Assembly: GCF_900176405.1 (NCBI RefSeq)
Contig: NZ_FWXJ01000003.1
Span: 186,001-250,000, forward strand
DNA length: 64,000 nucleotides
Direction of reading: 5' to 3'
Origin: Polynucleobacter kasalickyi
GTDB taxonomy: Bacteria > Pseudomonadota > Gammaproteobacteria > Burkholderiales > Burkholderiaceae
Position 1 is the stretch's first letter, and the number at the start of each line of letters is the position of its first letter. Below are positions 35,908 to 44,978 of this stretch, piece after piece. The notes under the pieces are model-generated. The model was not told the origin of the DNA and searched no databases. It saw nothing but the letters and a program-made list of their open reading frames with translations. A program made the position numbers and the translations under genes.

Positions 35908-35914
35908 AATCTCC

Positions 35915-36385
35915 ATGCCCAGCCAAAAATATCTCGTTAATACCCAATTTGCATCCACTGCGATACAAAACAAGTGGGAACCACTCCTTGCCAATGCTCA
36001 ATTAAAAAAATGGATCAAGGCAGCATGTAAATTACCCTTTGAATTTACGCTACGCTTAGTGAATGCGAAAGAAGGTCTTGCGCTCAATCAAGCCTATCGT
36101 GATGGTGACCATGCTACCAATATCTTAACTTTCTCGTTAAATGATGAGGATAGTGATCTGACAAAAGATACTATCTTGGCAGATTTTGTATTTTGTATGC
36201 CAGTCATCGAAAAGGAAGCAAAGGCTCAGGGCAAAGAAGTCCTGCATCACTTTATTCATTTATTGGTTCATGGTGTTTTACATGCTCAAGGCTTTGATCA
36301 TGAGGATCCTATTGAAGCAGAGGCAATGGAAGCGCTTGAAATTGCCATTTTGCACAGATTAAAATTAGAAAATCCTTATATCTGA
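35915..36385 (+). CDS. ybeY: Endoribonuclease YbeY (rRNA maturation factor)
   Basis: Zinc-dependent single-strand RNase for 16S rRNA 3'-end maturation and ribosome quality control, 156 aa. The metal motif H-x3-H-x5-H is at His119, His123 and His129 (LVHGVLHAQGFDH), and DHATNILTFSL precedes it as in all YbeY proteins. It lies 7 bp after miaB and 25 bp before corC in a conserved operon. Confidence 0.93.
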   Translation: MPSQKYLVNTQFASTAIQNKWEPLLANAQLKKWIKAACKLPFEFTLRLVNAKEGLALNQAYRDGDHATNILTFSLNDEDSDLTKDTILADFVFCMPVIEKEAKAQGKEVLHHFIHLLVHGVLHAQGFDHEDPIEAEAMEALEIAILHRLKLENPYI

Positions 36386-36410
36386 CACTTATATCAGTTA
36401 CCCTATATAG

Positions 36411-37253
36411 ATGACCGACTCAGACCCTAAAAGTTTTTTTAATCGCCTAGCGAACCTTTTGTATTCCAAACCTGAAACTCAGGCTGAAAAGCGTAAAGAG
36501 TTGCTGGAAACTTTACGACTTGCCAAATCAGAAGGTTTAATCGACTCTGATGCCCTTTCGATGATTGAAGGTGTTTTCCAAGTCAGTGAACTTACTGTTA
36601 AAGATATTTTGCTGCCACGGGCACAAATTGACTGGGTAGATATCCAAGATCCTATTGATGTGATTGTGCCCTCAGTCATTGAAGCTGCCCACTCTCGTTT
36701 TCCAGTCTTTGAAGGCAATCGAGATAATGTCATCGGCATCCTACTTGCGAAAGACCTTTTGCGTCAGGCCGTGGATAAAGATTTTAATTTACGAGATTGG
36801 CTAAGGCCTGCTGTCTTTATCCCAGACTCAAAACCCCTCGGTGTTTTACTCAAAGATTTTAGAAGTAATCGTAATCATTTAGCTATCGTCGTAGATGAAT
36901 ATGGTGGGGTCGCTGGAATTGTAACGATTGAGGATGTGTTAGAACAAATCGTTGGTGATATTGAAGATGAACACGATATTGATGATGAAGCAGATAACAT
37001 CGTTTCCACATCCGATGGGAAGTTCCGTATTCGGGGTATGACAAGTCTTGAACAAATCAATGAAGTACTTGGCACTGACTTTATCGATGAGGATATTGAT
37101 ACGATTGCTGGTTTAGTAATTCAACAAGTGGGCAGGGTTCCCAAACGTGGCGACATCATTGAAATCGGCGAGTTGGTCTGTGAAATCCAACGTGCGGATC
37201 CACGTCAGATTCACATCTTAGTCATCCATAAAAAGCCTTCCCCCAGTCTGTAA
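36411..37253 (+). CDS. corC: HlyC/CorC family transporter-associated protein (CBS domains)
   Basis: Soluble CorC/YbeX-type protein of 280 aa. Two CBS domains (about residues 60-120 and 125-185; MLPRAQIDWV-type start, and HLAIVVDEYGGVAGIVTIEDVLEQIVGDIEDEHD) are followed by the CorC_HlyC domain (about 200-275). YbeX is linked to ribosome function and Mg/Co efflux. Its stop is immediately followed by the lnt start, matching the ybeY-ybeX-lnt order of other proteobacteria. Confidence 0.9.
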   Translation: MTDSDPKSFFNRLANLLYSKPETQAEKRKELLETLRLAKSEGLIDSDALSMIEGVFQVSELTVKDILLPRAQIDWVDIQDPIDVIVPSVIEAAHSRFPVFEGNRDNVIGILLAKDLLRQAVDKDFNLRDWLRPAVFIPDSKPLGVLLKDFRSNRNHLAIVVDEYGGVAGIVTIEDVLEQIVGDIEDEHDIDDEADNIVSTSDGKFRIRGMTSLEQINEVLGTDFIDEDIDTIAGLVIQQVGRVPKRGDIIEIGELVCEIQRADPRQIHILVIHKKPSPSL

Positions 37254-38774
37254 ATGCTATCTTACAGAGCCTATCTTTTTTCCTTTCTCATCGGTGTATC
37301 AACGGCCGCTGTCGGTAACTTTAGCCATGCAGCCTGGTGGCAAATGTTATTACTCGCTTTATTTTGGCGACAAATACATCATCATCATTTCCATGGTCTT
37401 AAAACGCAAGTTTATTTAGGTTGGCTCTTTGGCCTCGGATATTTCTGCCAAGGTATTTGGTGGTTGTATGTCAGCATGCACGATATAGGCGGTATGCCCT
37501 CCCTCATGGCGGCAGGCGGAGTCTTGCTGTTATCTGCATTTTTAGCACTATTTCCAACACTTGCGGTAGCTCTTGGGGCAAGATTTTATAACCAATCCAA
37601 TAGTGCGATTGCCTGGGCCAGTGCTTGGACCATCGCCGAATGGTTACGAGGAAATATCCTAACTGGGTTTCCTTGGATTGGCTTTGGTGATGCTCAAATC
37701 AACGGGCCCTTTCAAGGCTTAATCCCCATCTTTGGCGTATTAGGTGCTACCTTTGCAACGATTTGGGGTGCTTATAAAATTGGTAGTGCTCCAGGTCGAA
37801 TTTTTCTCCCTTTATTTTCTTTAGGCTTCGCTATAGCCATTTGCTCATTCTTCGAGGGCATCGAGTTTACAAAGCCGGTTGGGAAAATGTTAGAAGTACG
37901 ATTATTGCAAGGTAACTTTCCTCAAACGATGCAGTACGATCCAGCCGCAATCAACCGGCAAAACAATTATTATTTCAATGGTTATTTAAATAAAGCAGCT
38001 GATCTAACAGTCGGTCCCGAAACAGCCATCACTTTAGCCGAAAATCAAATTCCAAAAGATTGGGAAGATCGTTTACAAAACTATCTCAATGAAACGAAGG
38101 GATATGTTTTGACCGGAGTCATTGGGGCCAAAGGGGATCAGTACTCTAATCGAGCTAAAGCTTATGGTCCAAATGGGGAGTCCTACAGTTATGACAAATC
38201 CCACTTAGTCCCTTTTGGCGAATATATTCCTCCTGGTTTCGAATGGTTTGTACGTGCAATTAAAGCTCCACTATCTCAATTCACGATGGGTTCAAATGAA
38301 CAAGCGCATTTGACTATCAAAAGATCTGATGAACCAGATATTTCTGCGGTGGTGATGATTTGTTATGAGGACGTATTTGGTGCAGAAATAGCTCAGAGAA
38401 TCCGTAAGTTTCCTGCAAACCCTCCTAATTTACTCATTAACTTAACCAACCTTGCCTGGTTTGGGAATACCTCCGCGCCTTGGCAACACTTAAGGTTGGC
38501 ACAACTTCGCTCCCTAGAGACCGGCTTACCCACCATCAGGTCAACGAACACTGGGGTCACTGCAATTATTAATGATCAAGGTCGAGTTGTTGCACAACTA
38601 CCCGTTTTTAATGAGGGCGTATTAACCGGTTCTGTTCAAGCTAGAAATGGCATCACACCCTATGTTCAATTCGGTGATATGCCCATTTTACTTTTATCCA
38701 TTATGACTCTCGTGATTGGTTGGCGAAAAAAGAAACTGTTGAGTACCATGAGTACTCAGACAAAAGTTCTGTGA
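37254..38774 (+). CDS. lnt: Apolipoprotein N-acyltransferase
   Basis: Inner-membrane enzyme that adds the third acyl chain to the N-terminal Cys of lipoproteins, 506 aa. Several membrane segments occupy about residues 5-210, then a nitrilase-like domain: TVGPETAI (catalytic Glu), SYDKSHLVPFGEYIP (catalytic Lys) and MICYEDVFG (catalytic Cys). A final membrane helix lies at about 475-495. It begins at the base after the corC stop. sodC in this window encodes a likely substrate lipoprotein. Confidence 0.94.
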   Translation: MLSYRAYLFSFLIGVSTAAVGNFSHAAWWQMLLLALFWRQIHHHHFHGLKTQVYLGWLFGLGYFCQGIWWLYVSMHDIGGMPSLMAAGGVLLLSAFLALFPTLAVALGARFYNQSNSAIAWASAWTIAEWLRGNILTGFPWIGFGDAQINGPFQGLIPIFGVLGATFATIWGAYKIGSAPGRIFLPLFSLGFAIAICSFFEGIEFTKPVGKMLEVRLLQGNFPQTMQYDPAAINRQNNYYFNGYLNKAADLTVGPETAITLAENQIPKDWEDRLQNYLNETKGYVLTGVIGAKGDQYSNRAKAYGPNGESYSYDKSHLVPFGEYIPPGFEWFVRAIKAPLSQFTMGSNEQAHLTIKRSDEPDISAVVMICYEDVFGAEIAQRIRKFPANPPNLLINLTNLAWFGNTSAPWQHLRLAQLRSLETGLPTIRSTNTGVTAIINDQGRVVAQLPVFNEGVLTGSVQARNGITPYVQFGDMPILLLSIMTLVIGWRKKKLLSTMSTQTKVL

Positions 38775-38865
38775 AGCAAAAAGCAAGGCGTTTCTTGACG
38801 GACGAGCCATCCTTCTCCTGAACGACGAGGATTTACTGACAAACTCTTGTTAAAATAAACACATT

Positions 38866-39762
38866 ATGCTGACATTTCAAGAAATTATTCTCACTCTCCA
38901 ACAATATTGGAGCAACCAAGGTTGCACATTATTGCAGCCTGTCGACTTAGAAGTCGGCGCTGGCACTTCCCACACTGCTACATTTTTGCGTGCTATTGGT
39001 CCCGAACCTTGGAAGGCCGCCTACGTTCAGCCATCTAGAAGACCAAAAGACGGTCGTTATGGCGAGAACCCAAATCGATTGCAACACTATTATCAATATC
39101 AAGTGGTATTAAAACCTGCCCCAGAAAACATCTTAGAACTGTACTTAGGTTCTTTGGAAGCTTTAGGGCTTGATTTACAACAAAATGATATTCGTTTTGT
39201 TGAAGATGACTGGGAAAACCCCACCTTAGGTGCCTGGGGACTTGGCTGGGAAGTTTGGCTCAATGGGATGGAAATTACCCAATTTACCTATTTTCAACAA
39301 GTTGGTGGGTTAGATTGCAAACCTGTGTTGGGTGAAATTACTTACGGTATTGAACGATTAGCCATGTACTTGCAGTCTTGCGAAAATGTCTACCAACTGC
39401 AATGGACACCCGAAGTAAGCTATGGTGATGTATATCATCAAAATGAAGTGGAACAGTCTACTTACAATTTTGAGTATTCCAACACAAATTGGCTTTTTGA
39501 ACAGTTCACCAACTACGAATCTGAAGCAAAGCGTTTAATGGCGATTCCTTTGGCTTTGCCAGCTTATGAGATGGTCTTAAAAGCCGCCCATACTTTTAAC
39601 CTATTGGATGCGCGAGGTGCTATCTCTGTGACGGAACGGGCAGCATATATAGGTAGGATTCGTAACTTATCCAAACAAATTGCACAGGCATATTTTGATT
39701 CTCGTGAAAAATTAGGTTTCCCAATGCTGAAGAATAGCCTCCAAAAAAGGAGTGAAAAATAA
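38866..39762 (+). CDS. glyQ: Glycine--tRNA ligase alpha subunit
   Basis: Catalytic subunit of the heterotetrameric bacterial glycyl-tRNA synthetase, 298 aa. The highly conserved N-terminus [18 protein letters not shown] and the stretches [22 protein letters not shown] and [14 protein letters not shown] are seen. It overlaps glyS by one base (TAATG). The 91 bp between lnt and this gene probably carry its promoter, but I could not assign clear boxes. Confidence 0.97.
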   Translation: MLTFQEIILTLQQYWSNQGCTLLQPVDLEVGAGTSHTATFLRAIGPEPWKAAYVQPSRRPKDGRYGENPNRLQHYYQYQVVLKPAPENILELYLGSLEALGLDLQQNDIRFVEDDWENPTLGAWGLGWEVWLNGMEITQFTYFQQVGGLDCKPVLGEITYGIERLAMYLQSCENVYQLQWTPEVSYGDVYHQNEVEQSTYNFEYSNTNWLFEQFTNYESEAKRLMAIPLALPAYEMVLKAAHTFNLLDARGAISVTERAAYIGRIRNLSKQIAQAYFDSREKLGFPMLKNSLQKRSEK

Positions 39763-41888
39763 TGACTACAGCTCCTTTCCTCATCGAGTTATTAACGGAA
39801 GAACTACCTCCAAAGTCTTTAAAAAAATTAGGCGAAAGTTTTTCACAAAAGATTTTTGATCAACTAGGTCGGCAAGATCTTTTACCACCACTAGCTAGCT
39901 TTCAATCCTTTGCTTCCCCCAGAAGACTAGCTATTTTGATTGATCAAGTCTACGAAAAATCGAATGACAAGCAAGTCAAAGAGAAACTACTACCTGTTTC
40001 AATTGCGATAGATGCAAATGGGAACCCAACTCCGCCACTGCTAAAAAAATTAGCCTCACTCGGTATTTCAGAGCCGAAGCTAGACGAATTAGAGCAAATG
40101 GGTGAAGGGAAAAACGAGGCATTTTATATATCCTTAACAAAGCCTGGTATTACTTTAGTAGAGGGTGCTCAAGAAGCTCTCAGCGCTTCAATTGCCCAAT
40201 TACCAATCGCCAAGACAATGCACTACCAATTAAATCCTGGTACGCCGGAAGAGGTGGCAGTCCAATTCGTAAGACCTGTACATGGTTTGATTGCCTTATT
40301 CGGCTCTGAAATTATTCCGCTAACAATCTTTGGTCTCAAAGCAAGAAACACCACCTTGGGTCATCGTTTTTTATCGAGTGGTGCCATTACAATTCCTAGT
40401 GCGAATGAATATGAAACTACTTTAATTAACCAAGGTAAGGTATTACCTAGTTTTACGGGGCGTTTAGAAAAAATCACGCAAGATTTAATCAGTACTGCGA
40501 ATGGTTTTAATGTATTAATGCCGCAAAGTTTATTAGAAGAAGTAAATTCTTTAGTAGAGTGGCCAGCCGTCTATGCTTGTTCTTTTGAGGAAGAGTTTTT
40601 AGAGGTTCCTCAAGAGTGCCTGATCTTAACAATGCAAACAAATCAGAAGTACTTTGCTCTGACGGATGCCAATGGCAAATTAGTTAATCAATTTTTAATT
40701 GTCTCGAACATTGTTACTTCTACCCCGGAAAAAATTATTTCAGGGAATGAAAGAGTCGTGCGTCCTAGACTTTCAGATGCTCGCTTTTTTTACACACAAG
40801 ATCGTAAACGAGCACTATTTGATCGAGTGCCTGAATTAGCTAAAGTGGTATATCACAATAAGTTAGGTAACCAATTAGAGCGAATTCAACGGATTGAAGT
40901 AATTGCAAAAGCGATTGCGAGTCACATTAGTTCTAGTCAAGACGAATTAGTCGCTCTATCTAGTCGTGCAGCGTTGATTATCAAAACCGATCTGCTTACT
41001 GATATGGTTGGTGAGTTCCCTGAGTTACAAGGCATCATGGGGACTTATTATGCAAACCATGATCAAGAACATCACGAAGTAGCGTTGGCCTGCTCCGAAC
41101 ACTATCTGCCGCGTTTTGCAGGCGACGGATTACCAAGCACGATGGTTGGAACTGTTTTAGCCTTGTCAGACAAACTAGAGACGATTGTCGGCATTTGGGG
41201 AATCGGCTTATCGCCAACGGGGGAAAAAGATCCTTTCGCACTAAGACGTCATGCATTAGGTGTTTGCAGATTGTTGGTAGAAAAAAATCTACCGCTCAAT
41301 CTAATCACTTTATTAGACATCGTTAAATCAGCCTTCCACTTTGAAGAAGTTCAAAAAAACGCTGATTTAGGTACGATTACTAACTTTGTGATGGACCGCC
41401 TCAGATCCTATCTAAAAGAAAATAATGGCACAACCTATTCATCTGAAGAGGTTGAATCCGTCTTGGCGAATTGTGCTGGTGATTTGACCAAGCTGCCTGA
41501 AAAATTAAGTGCTGTTAGGGCTTTTTCACAAATGGAAATGTCTGGCGATTTAGCCAATGCCAATAAGCGTATTAGTAATATTTTGAAGAAAAATGATCTA
41601 CCACTGCCAAATAAGGTAGATGTTTCTTTACTCGTCGCATCTGCAGAGAAAGAATTATTGGACCAAATGAACGCGGTTACTCCGCAAATTGATCAGGCAA
41701 TGGCGGATGCTGACTTCACAAAATCCTTACAGCTCCTAGCGCAATTAAGTACTGCCGTTACTGGTTTTTTTGCAGATGTCATGGTCAACGATCCTGATTT
41801 GCAGCTTAGAGGTAATCGTTTGGCACTCTTAAATCAATTACATCAGCAAATGAGCCGGATTGCTGATTTAAGTCAGTTGGCAAAATGA
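39762..41888 (+). CDS. glyS: Glycine--tRNA ligase beta subunit
   Basis: tRNA-binding subunit of glycyl-tRNA synthetase, 708 aa, standard length. Landmarks are LIELLTEELPPKSLKKLGESF at the start, FASPRRLAILI, PVHGLIALFG, TLGHRFLSSG, TMQTNQKYFAL and ALSDKLETIVGIWGIGLSPTGEKDPFALRR, followed by a C-terminal anticodon-binding-like domain. It overlaps gmhB by four bases (ATGA). Confidence 0.97.
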   Translation: MTTAPFLIELLTEELPPKSLKKLGESFSQKIFDQLGRQDLLPPLASFQSFASPRRLAILIDQVYEKSNDKQVKEKLLPVSIAIDANGNPTPPLLKKLASLGISEPKLDELEQMGEGKNEAFYISLTKPGITLVEGAQEALSASIAQLPIAKTMHYQLNPGTPEEVAVQFVRPVHGLIALFGSEIIPLTIFGLKARNTTLGHRFLSSGAITIPSANEYETTLINQGKVLPSFTGRLEKITQDLISTANGFNVLMPQSLLEEVNSLVEWPAVYACSFEEEFLEVPQECLILTMQTNQKYFALTDANGKLVNQFLIVSNIVTSTPEKIISGNERVVRPRLSDARFFYTQDRKRALFDRVPELAKVVYHNKLGNQLERIQRIEVIAKAIASHISSSQDELVALSSRAALIIKTDLLTDMVGEFPELQGIMGTYYANHDQEHHEVALACSEHYLPRFAGDGLPSTMVGTVLALSDKLETIVGIWGIGLSPTGEKDPFALRRHALGVCRLLVEKNLPLNLITLLDIVKSAFHFEEVQKNADLGTITNFVMDRLRSYLKENNGTTYSSEEVESVLANCAGDLTKLPEKLSAVRAFSQMEMSGDLANANKRISNILKKNDLPLPNKVDVSLLVASAEKELLDQMNAVTPQIDQAMADADFTKSLQLLAQLSTAVTGFFADVMVNDPDLQLRGNRLALLNQLHQQMSRIADLSQLAK

Positions 41889-42448
41889 AGACTTTAAACA
41901 ACAACCTCATCATATTGGATCGGGATGGCGTCATCAATCTTGATAGCGATGATTACATTAAATCAGTCGACGAATGGGAAGCCATTCCAGGTAGTTTAGA
42001 GGCAATTGCCAAATTAAACCAAGCTGATTATAAAGTGGTCATTTGTACCAATCAGTCTGGAATTAGTCGCCGACTATATGATGTCGACACCCTCAATGCA
42101 ATGCATGAAAAAATGTTTCGTCAATTAGCTCGTCACGGTGGTGAGGTCTCGGCGATTTTTTTCTGTCCCCATGTCAATGAGGATAACTGCAGTTGTCGTA
42201 AGCCGAAAATTGGCATGTATCAAGATATTATTCAGCGGTTTAGTTTACAAAATGACTTGAACGGTATCCCGGTAGTTGGAGATTCACTACGTGATCTTAC
42301 TGGCGCAGTTCAGTTAGGTGCTGAACCTCATTTAGTACTTACCGGTAAAGGGAAGTTAACTAGAGAAAAAGGTGGTTTACCGCCTTACACAGCCATTCAC
42401 GAGGATTTATCAGCCTTTGTTGCACATTTTTTGTTGGCTAAACAATGA
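41885..42448 (+). CDS. gmhB: D-glycero-beta-D-manno-heptose 1,7-bisphosphate 7-phosphatase
   Basis: HAD-family phosphatase in the ADP-heptose pathway for the lipopolysaccharide inner core, 187 aa. ILDRDGVIN (about residues 11-19) holds the nucleophile Asp pair, CTNQSGISR follows, and the zinc loop CPHVNEDNCSCRKPKIGM is typical of GmhB. GDSLRDLTGA is the final HAD motif. It lies between glyS and plsC with ATGA overlaps on both sides. Confidence 0.93.
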   Translation: MKTLNNNLIILDRDGVINLDSDDYIKSVDEWEAIPGSLEAIAKLNQADYKVVICTNQSGISRRLYDVDTLNAMHEKMFRQLARHGGEVSAIFFCPHVNEDNCSCRKPKIGMYQDIIQRFSLQNDLNGIPVVGDSLRDLTGAVQLGAEPHLVLTGKGKLTREKGGLPPYTAIHEDLSAFVAHFLLAKQ

Positions 42449-43179
42449 TAAGACTAAGATCAGGAATATTTTTTCTAGCCCTCGTGATCTTCACGATTTT
42501 TTATTCAACATCTTGTTTTATAGTATTCCCTTTTCTATCACTTACGAATCGTTACAACTATGTTCGTGGCTGGTCTGCAGGCATTCTTTGGTTATTAAAG
42601 GTAATTTGTAATATTACTTATGAAATCCGTGGCATGCAAAATGTGATTGCCAATCAAGAAAAGCCCGTGATTTTGCTTTCAAAGCATCAATCTGCGTGGG
42701 AAACCATTGCTTACATTTCTTTATTTCCTAAACAGTTATGCTACGTGTTCAAAAAAGAATTGCTAAAGATTCCTTTTTTTGGCTGGGCAATGGCGATGTT
42801 ACGCATGATTCATATCGATCGTAGTCAGCGCGATAAGGCTGCGATTGCTGTTGCAGAACAAGGAAAAGTACGTTTGTCAGAGGGTTGCTGGATTATTATT
42901 TATCCCGAAGGTACGCGCGTTCCCGTGGGTAAACATATCCCTTATCAGAAGGGTGGGGCTAGACTCGCTGTAAGTACCCAAGCCAATGTTATTCCGATTG
43001 CCCATAATGCAGGTCATGTTTGGCCGAAGAATAGCTTCTTCAAGTACCCAGGACGTGTGACCCTTTCGATTGGGCCGCTAATGACTACCGAAAACAAGAA
43101 TCCTTCATTAGTTTTGCGTGAAGTTGAGACTTGGATTGAAGCAGAAATGCGCGCAATTGATCCAGCCTCATATGCCTAA
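42445..43179 (+). CDS. plsC: 1-acyl-sn-glycerol-3-phosphate acyltransferase
   Basis: Inner-membrane acyltransferase making phosphatidic acid from lysophosphatidic acid, 244 aa. An N-terminal hydrophobic region (about residues 5-30) is followed by the acyltransferase motifs SKHQSAWET (HxxxxD-type, here with Glu after Trp), IHIDRSQRDKA, and IIYPEGTRVPVGK. NX4E in place of NX4D is a common variant among bacterial PlsC. It converges with rsmA; the stops overlap by four bases. Confidence 0.92.
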   Translation: MIRLRSGIFFLALVIFTIFYSTSCFIVFPFLSLTNRYNYVRGWSAGILWLLKVICNITYEIRGMQNVIANQEKPVILLSKHQSAWETIAYISLFPKQLCYVFKKELLKIPFFGWAMAMLRMIHIDRSQRDKAAIAVAEQGKVRLSEGCWIIIYPEGTRVPVGKHIPYQKGGARLAVSTQANVIPIAHNAGHVWPKNSFFKYPGRVTLSIGPLMTTENKNPSLVLREVETWIEAEMRAIDPASYA

Positions 43180-43997
43180 GGAAAGCGCTCTTCTTTAGGT
43201 AATTTAGCTAATTTGGTTGCCCACTCAAGATAGGTTTCAACAGGAATATTTTGCGCACGAGACTTTAAGGTATCAGCATCTAACTCTAAGAGATGTTTTA
43301 AATTACCAAGATTATTTGCTAACATTTTTCTGCGTTGCGAAAATGCTAAAGCGACTAATTTTTCCAATACGTGAAAGGTCTCCACGTCTATCTTCACATT
43401 CTTTTTTGGCCACATTGCAACAATTGCTGAATCTACCCTAGGCGGTGGTTCAAATGACTCAGGCGGCACCTCAAAACAATTTTCTAAATGGTAAACCGTT
43501 TGTAACATGACTGAAAGTCGGCTATATTCCGAATCGCCTGGAGCTGCGACCATTCGTTCCACGACTTCTTTTTGCAACATAAATACTTGTTCATCGACAA
43601 ATTCAAGTGCGCTAATTAAATGAAATAGTAAAGGGGAAGAAATGTTATATGGCAAGTTACCAACCACCTTGATGCCACCTTGATTGCCTTGTGCAAGGGC
43701 ATTTGATTTAGCGTTTTTAGCCCATTCATAAAAATTAAACTGTAAGGCATCAATAGCATGAATCGTTAATTTACTAATCTTCTTAGCTTCCCAAAAAGCA
43801 ATTAAATCTCGATCAATTTCTACAACCTCAAGCCGACTAAGGTTGTCCAACAAAGGATATGTCATTGCTCCTGTGCCAGGACCTATTTCAATAATGTGAT
43901 CATGAGACTTTGGTGCAATACGAGCAACTATCGAGCGAATAATGCCCTCGTCAGTTAGAAAGTGTTGACCGAATCGTTTACGTGTTTGATGTACCAT
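43176..43997 (-). CDS. rsmA: 16S rRNA (adenine(1518)-N6/adenine(1519)-N6)-dimethyltransferase
   Basis: KsgA/RsmA dimethylates A1518 and A1519 of 16S rRNA, a late step of small-subunit assembly; 273 aa. RKRFGQHFLTDEGIIRSIV starts the domain, IEIGPGTGAMTYPLL is the SAM-binding motif I, and VVGNLPYNISSPLLFHL carries the catalytic NLPY. The ATG at 43997 is preferred over a TTG five codons upstream. The start lies inside the 3' end of pdxA, the common pdxA-rsmA arrangement. Confidence 0.95.
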   Translation of the reverse strand: MVHQTRKRFGQHFLTDEGIIRSIVARIAPKSHDHIIEIGPGTGAMTYPLLDNLSRLEVVEIDRDLIAFWEAKKISKLTIHAIDALQFNFYEWAKNAKSNALAQGNQGGIKVVGNLPYNISSPLLFHLISALEFVDEQVFMLQKEVVERMVAAPGDSEYSRLSVMLQTVYHLENCFEVPPESFEPPPRVDSAIVAMWPKKNVKIDVETFHVLEKLVALAFSQRRKMLANNLGNLKHLLELDADTLKSRAQNIPVETYLEWATKLAKLPKEERFP

Positions 43998-44976
43998 TTT
44001 TTGCCAGTTCAAAGGCTAGTTCAATAGCGGAAATCATACTACCAATTTCTGCCTGTCTTTTACCAGCGATCAGTAAAGCTGTTCCATGATCAACTGAAGT
44101 TCTGATAATGGGCAGTCCGAGTGTTACATTAACGCCCTGACCAAAGCAAGCTAATTTAAATGGTGCCAGTCCTTGGTCATGATACATGGCGATAAAAGCA
44201 TCAAGCTTGGGGAGTTGAGAAAGATCAAACAATGTATCTGCTGGATAAGGTCCAGAAACATCCATTGCCAAACTCTTTGCGTGCTCGATAGCAGGTTGAA
44301 TAATATCAATTTCTTCCATCCCCAAATGACCGCCTTCTCCAGCATGGGGATTGAGACCAGTTACTTTCAATGTCGGCTGAGGGATCCCAAATTGATCTTT
44401 TAGCGTTTGATGAACAATTTGTATTGTCTCGACAACGGCCTCAAAGGTCATAGCATCTGGGACTTCACGCAAAGGCAAGTGGGTGGTTACCAAGGCTACT
44501 CGAAAATTTTCTGCTTGGTTAGGTGCTATAGAATTTTTACCGCATAACATCATTACCACGCGCTTAGTATGCGTTTTTTCTGCAAGATATTCCGTATGTC
44601 CTGTAAATTCAATCCCAAAATCATTAATGATACTTTTTTGTAATGGTGCAGTAACCATTGCATTAAAGTCACCAGCAATACAAGCATCGATGGCACTGTC
44701 TAATAGTTTTAAAACGTAAGGAGCGTTCTTTGCGTTCAACGTTCCAGCAATATTTTGATCGACGAGTGGAATATGTTGAATGCGTAAACGATTACCAATC
44801 AAAGGATCAATAGTCGTCTCCATTTGAAATTCTGTAAATAAAGATTGATCACCTAGAATCGTAATATTTACTTCTGGAACCAGTCGTAAAAATTCAAGTG
44901 CTCCAAAAAAACTCACCTCTGGACCGATACCTGCTGGCTCTCCGGAAGTAATGACGAGGTGAATTGGCGTGGTCAA
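43978..44976 (-). CDS. pdxA: 4-hydroxythreonine-4-phosphate dehydrogenase
   Basis: NAD-dependent enzyme of the DXP-dependent pyridoxal 5'-phosphate route, 332 aa. ITSGEPAGIGPEVS at the N-terminus, MVTAPLQKSIINDFG, FTGHTEYLAEKT, LNPHAGEGGHLGMEE and MYHDQGLAPFK are the family blocks, with metal-binding His residues in GHTEYL, NPHAGE and YHDQG. It lies between surA (2 bp) and rsmA (overlap). Confidence 0.95.
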   Translation of the reverse strand: MTTPIHLVITSGEPAGIGPEVSFFGALEFLRLVPEVNITILGDQSLFTEFQMETTIDPLIGNRLRIQHIPLVDQNIAGTLNAKNAPYVLKLLDSAIDACIAGDFNAMVTAPLQKSIINDFGIEFTGHTEYLAEKTHTKRVVMMLCGKNSIAPNQAENFRVALVTTHLPLREVPDAMTFEAVVETIQIVHQTLKDQFGIPQPTLKVTGLNPHAGEGGHLGMEEIDIIQPAIEHAKSLAMDVSGPYPADTLFDLSQLPKLDAFIAMYHDQGLAPFKLACFGQGVNVTLGLPIIRTSVDHGTALLIAGKRQAEIGSMISAIELAFELAKNGTSNT

Positions 44977-44978
44977 AA

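Noticed and set aside
41035..41256. Short ORF opposite glyS
   Set aside because: Mirror frame of a conserved synthetase gene with no independent support.
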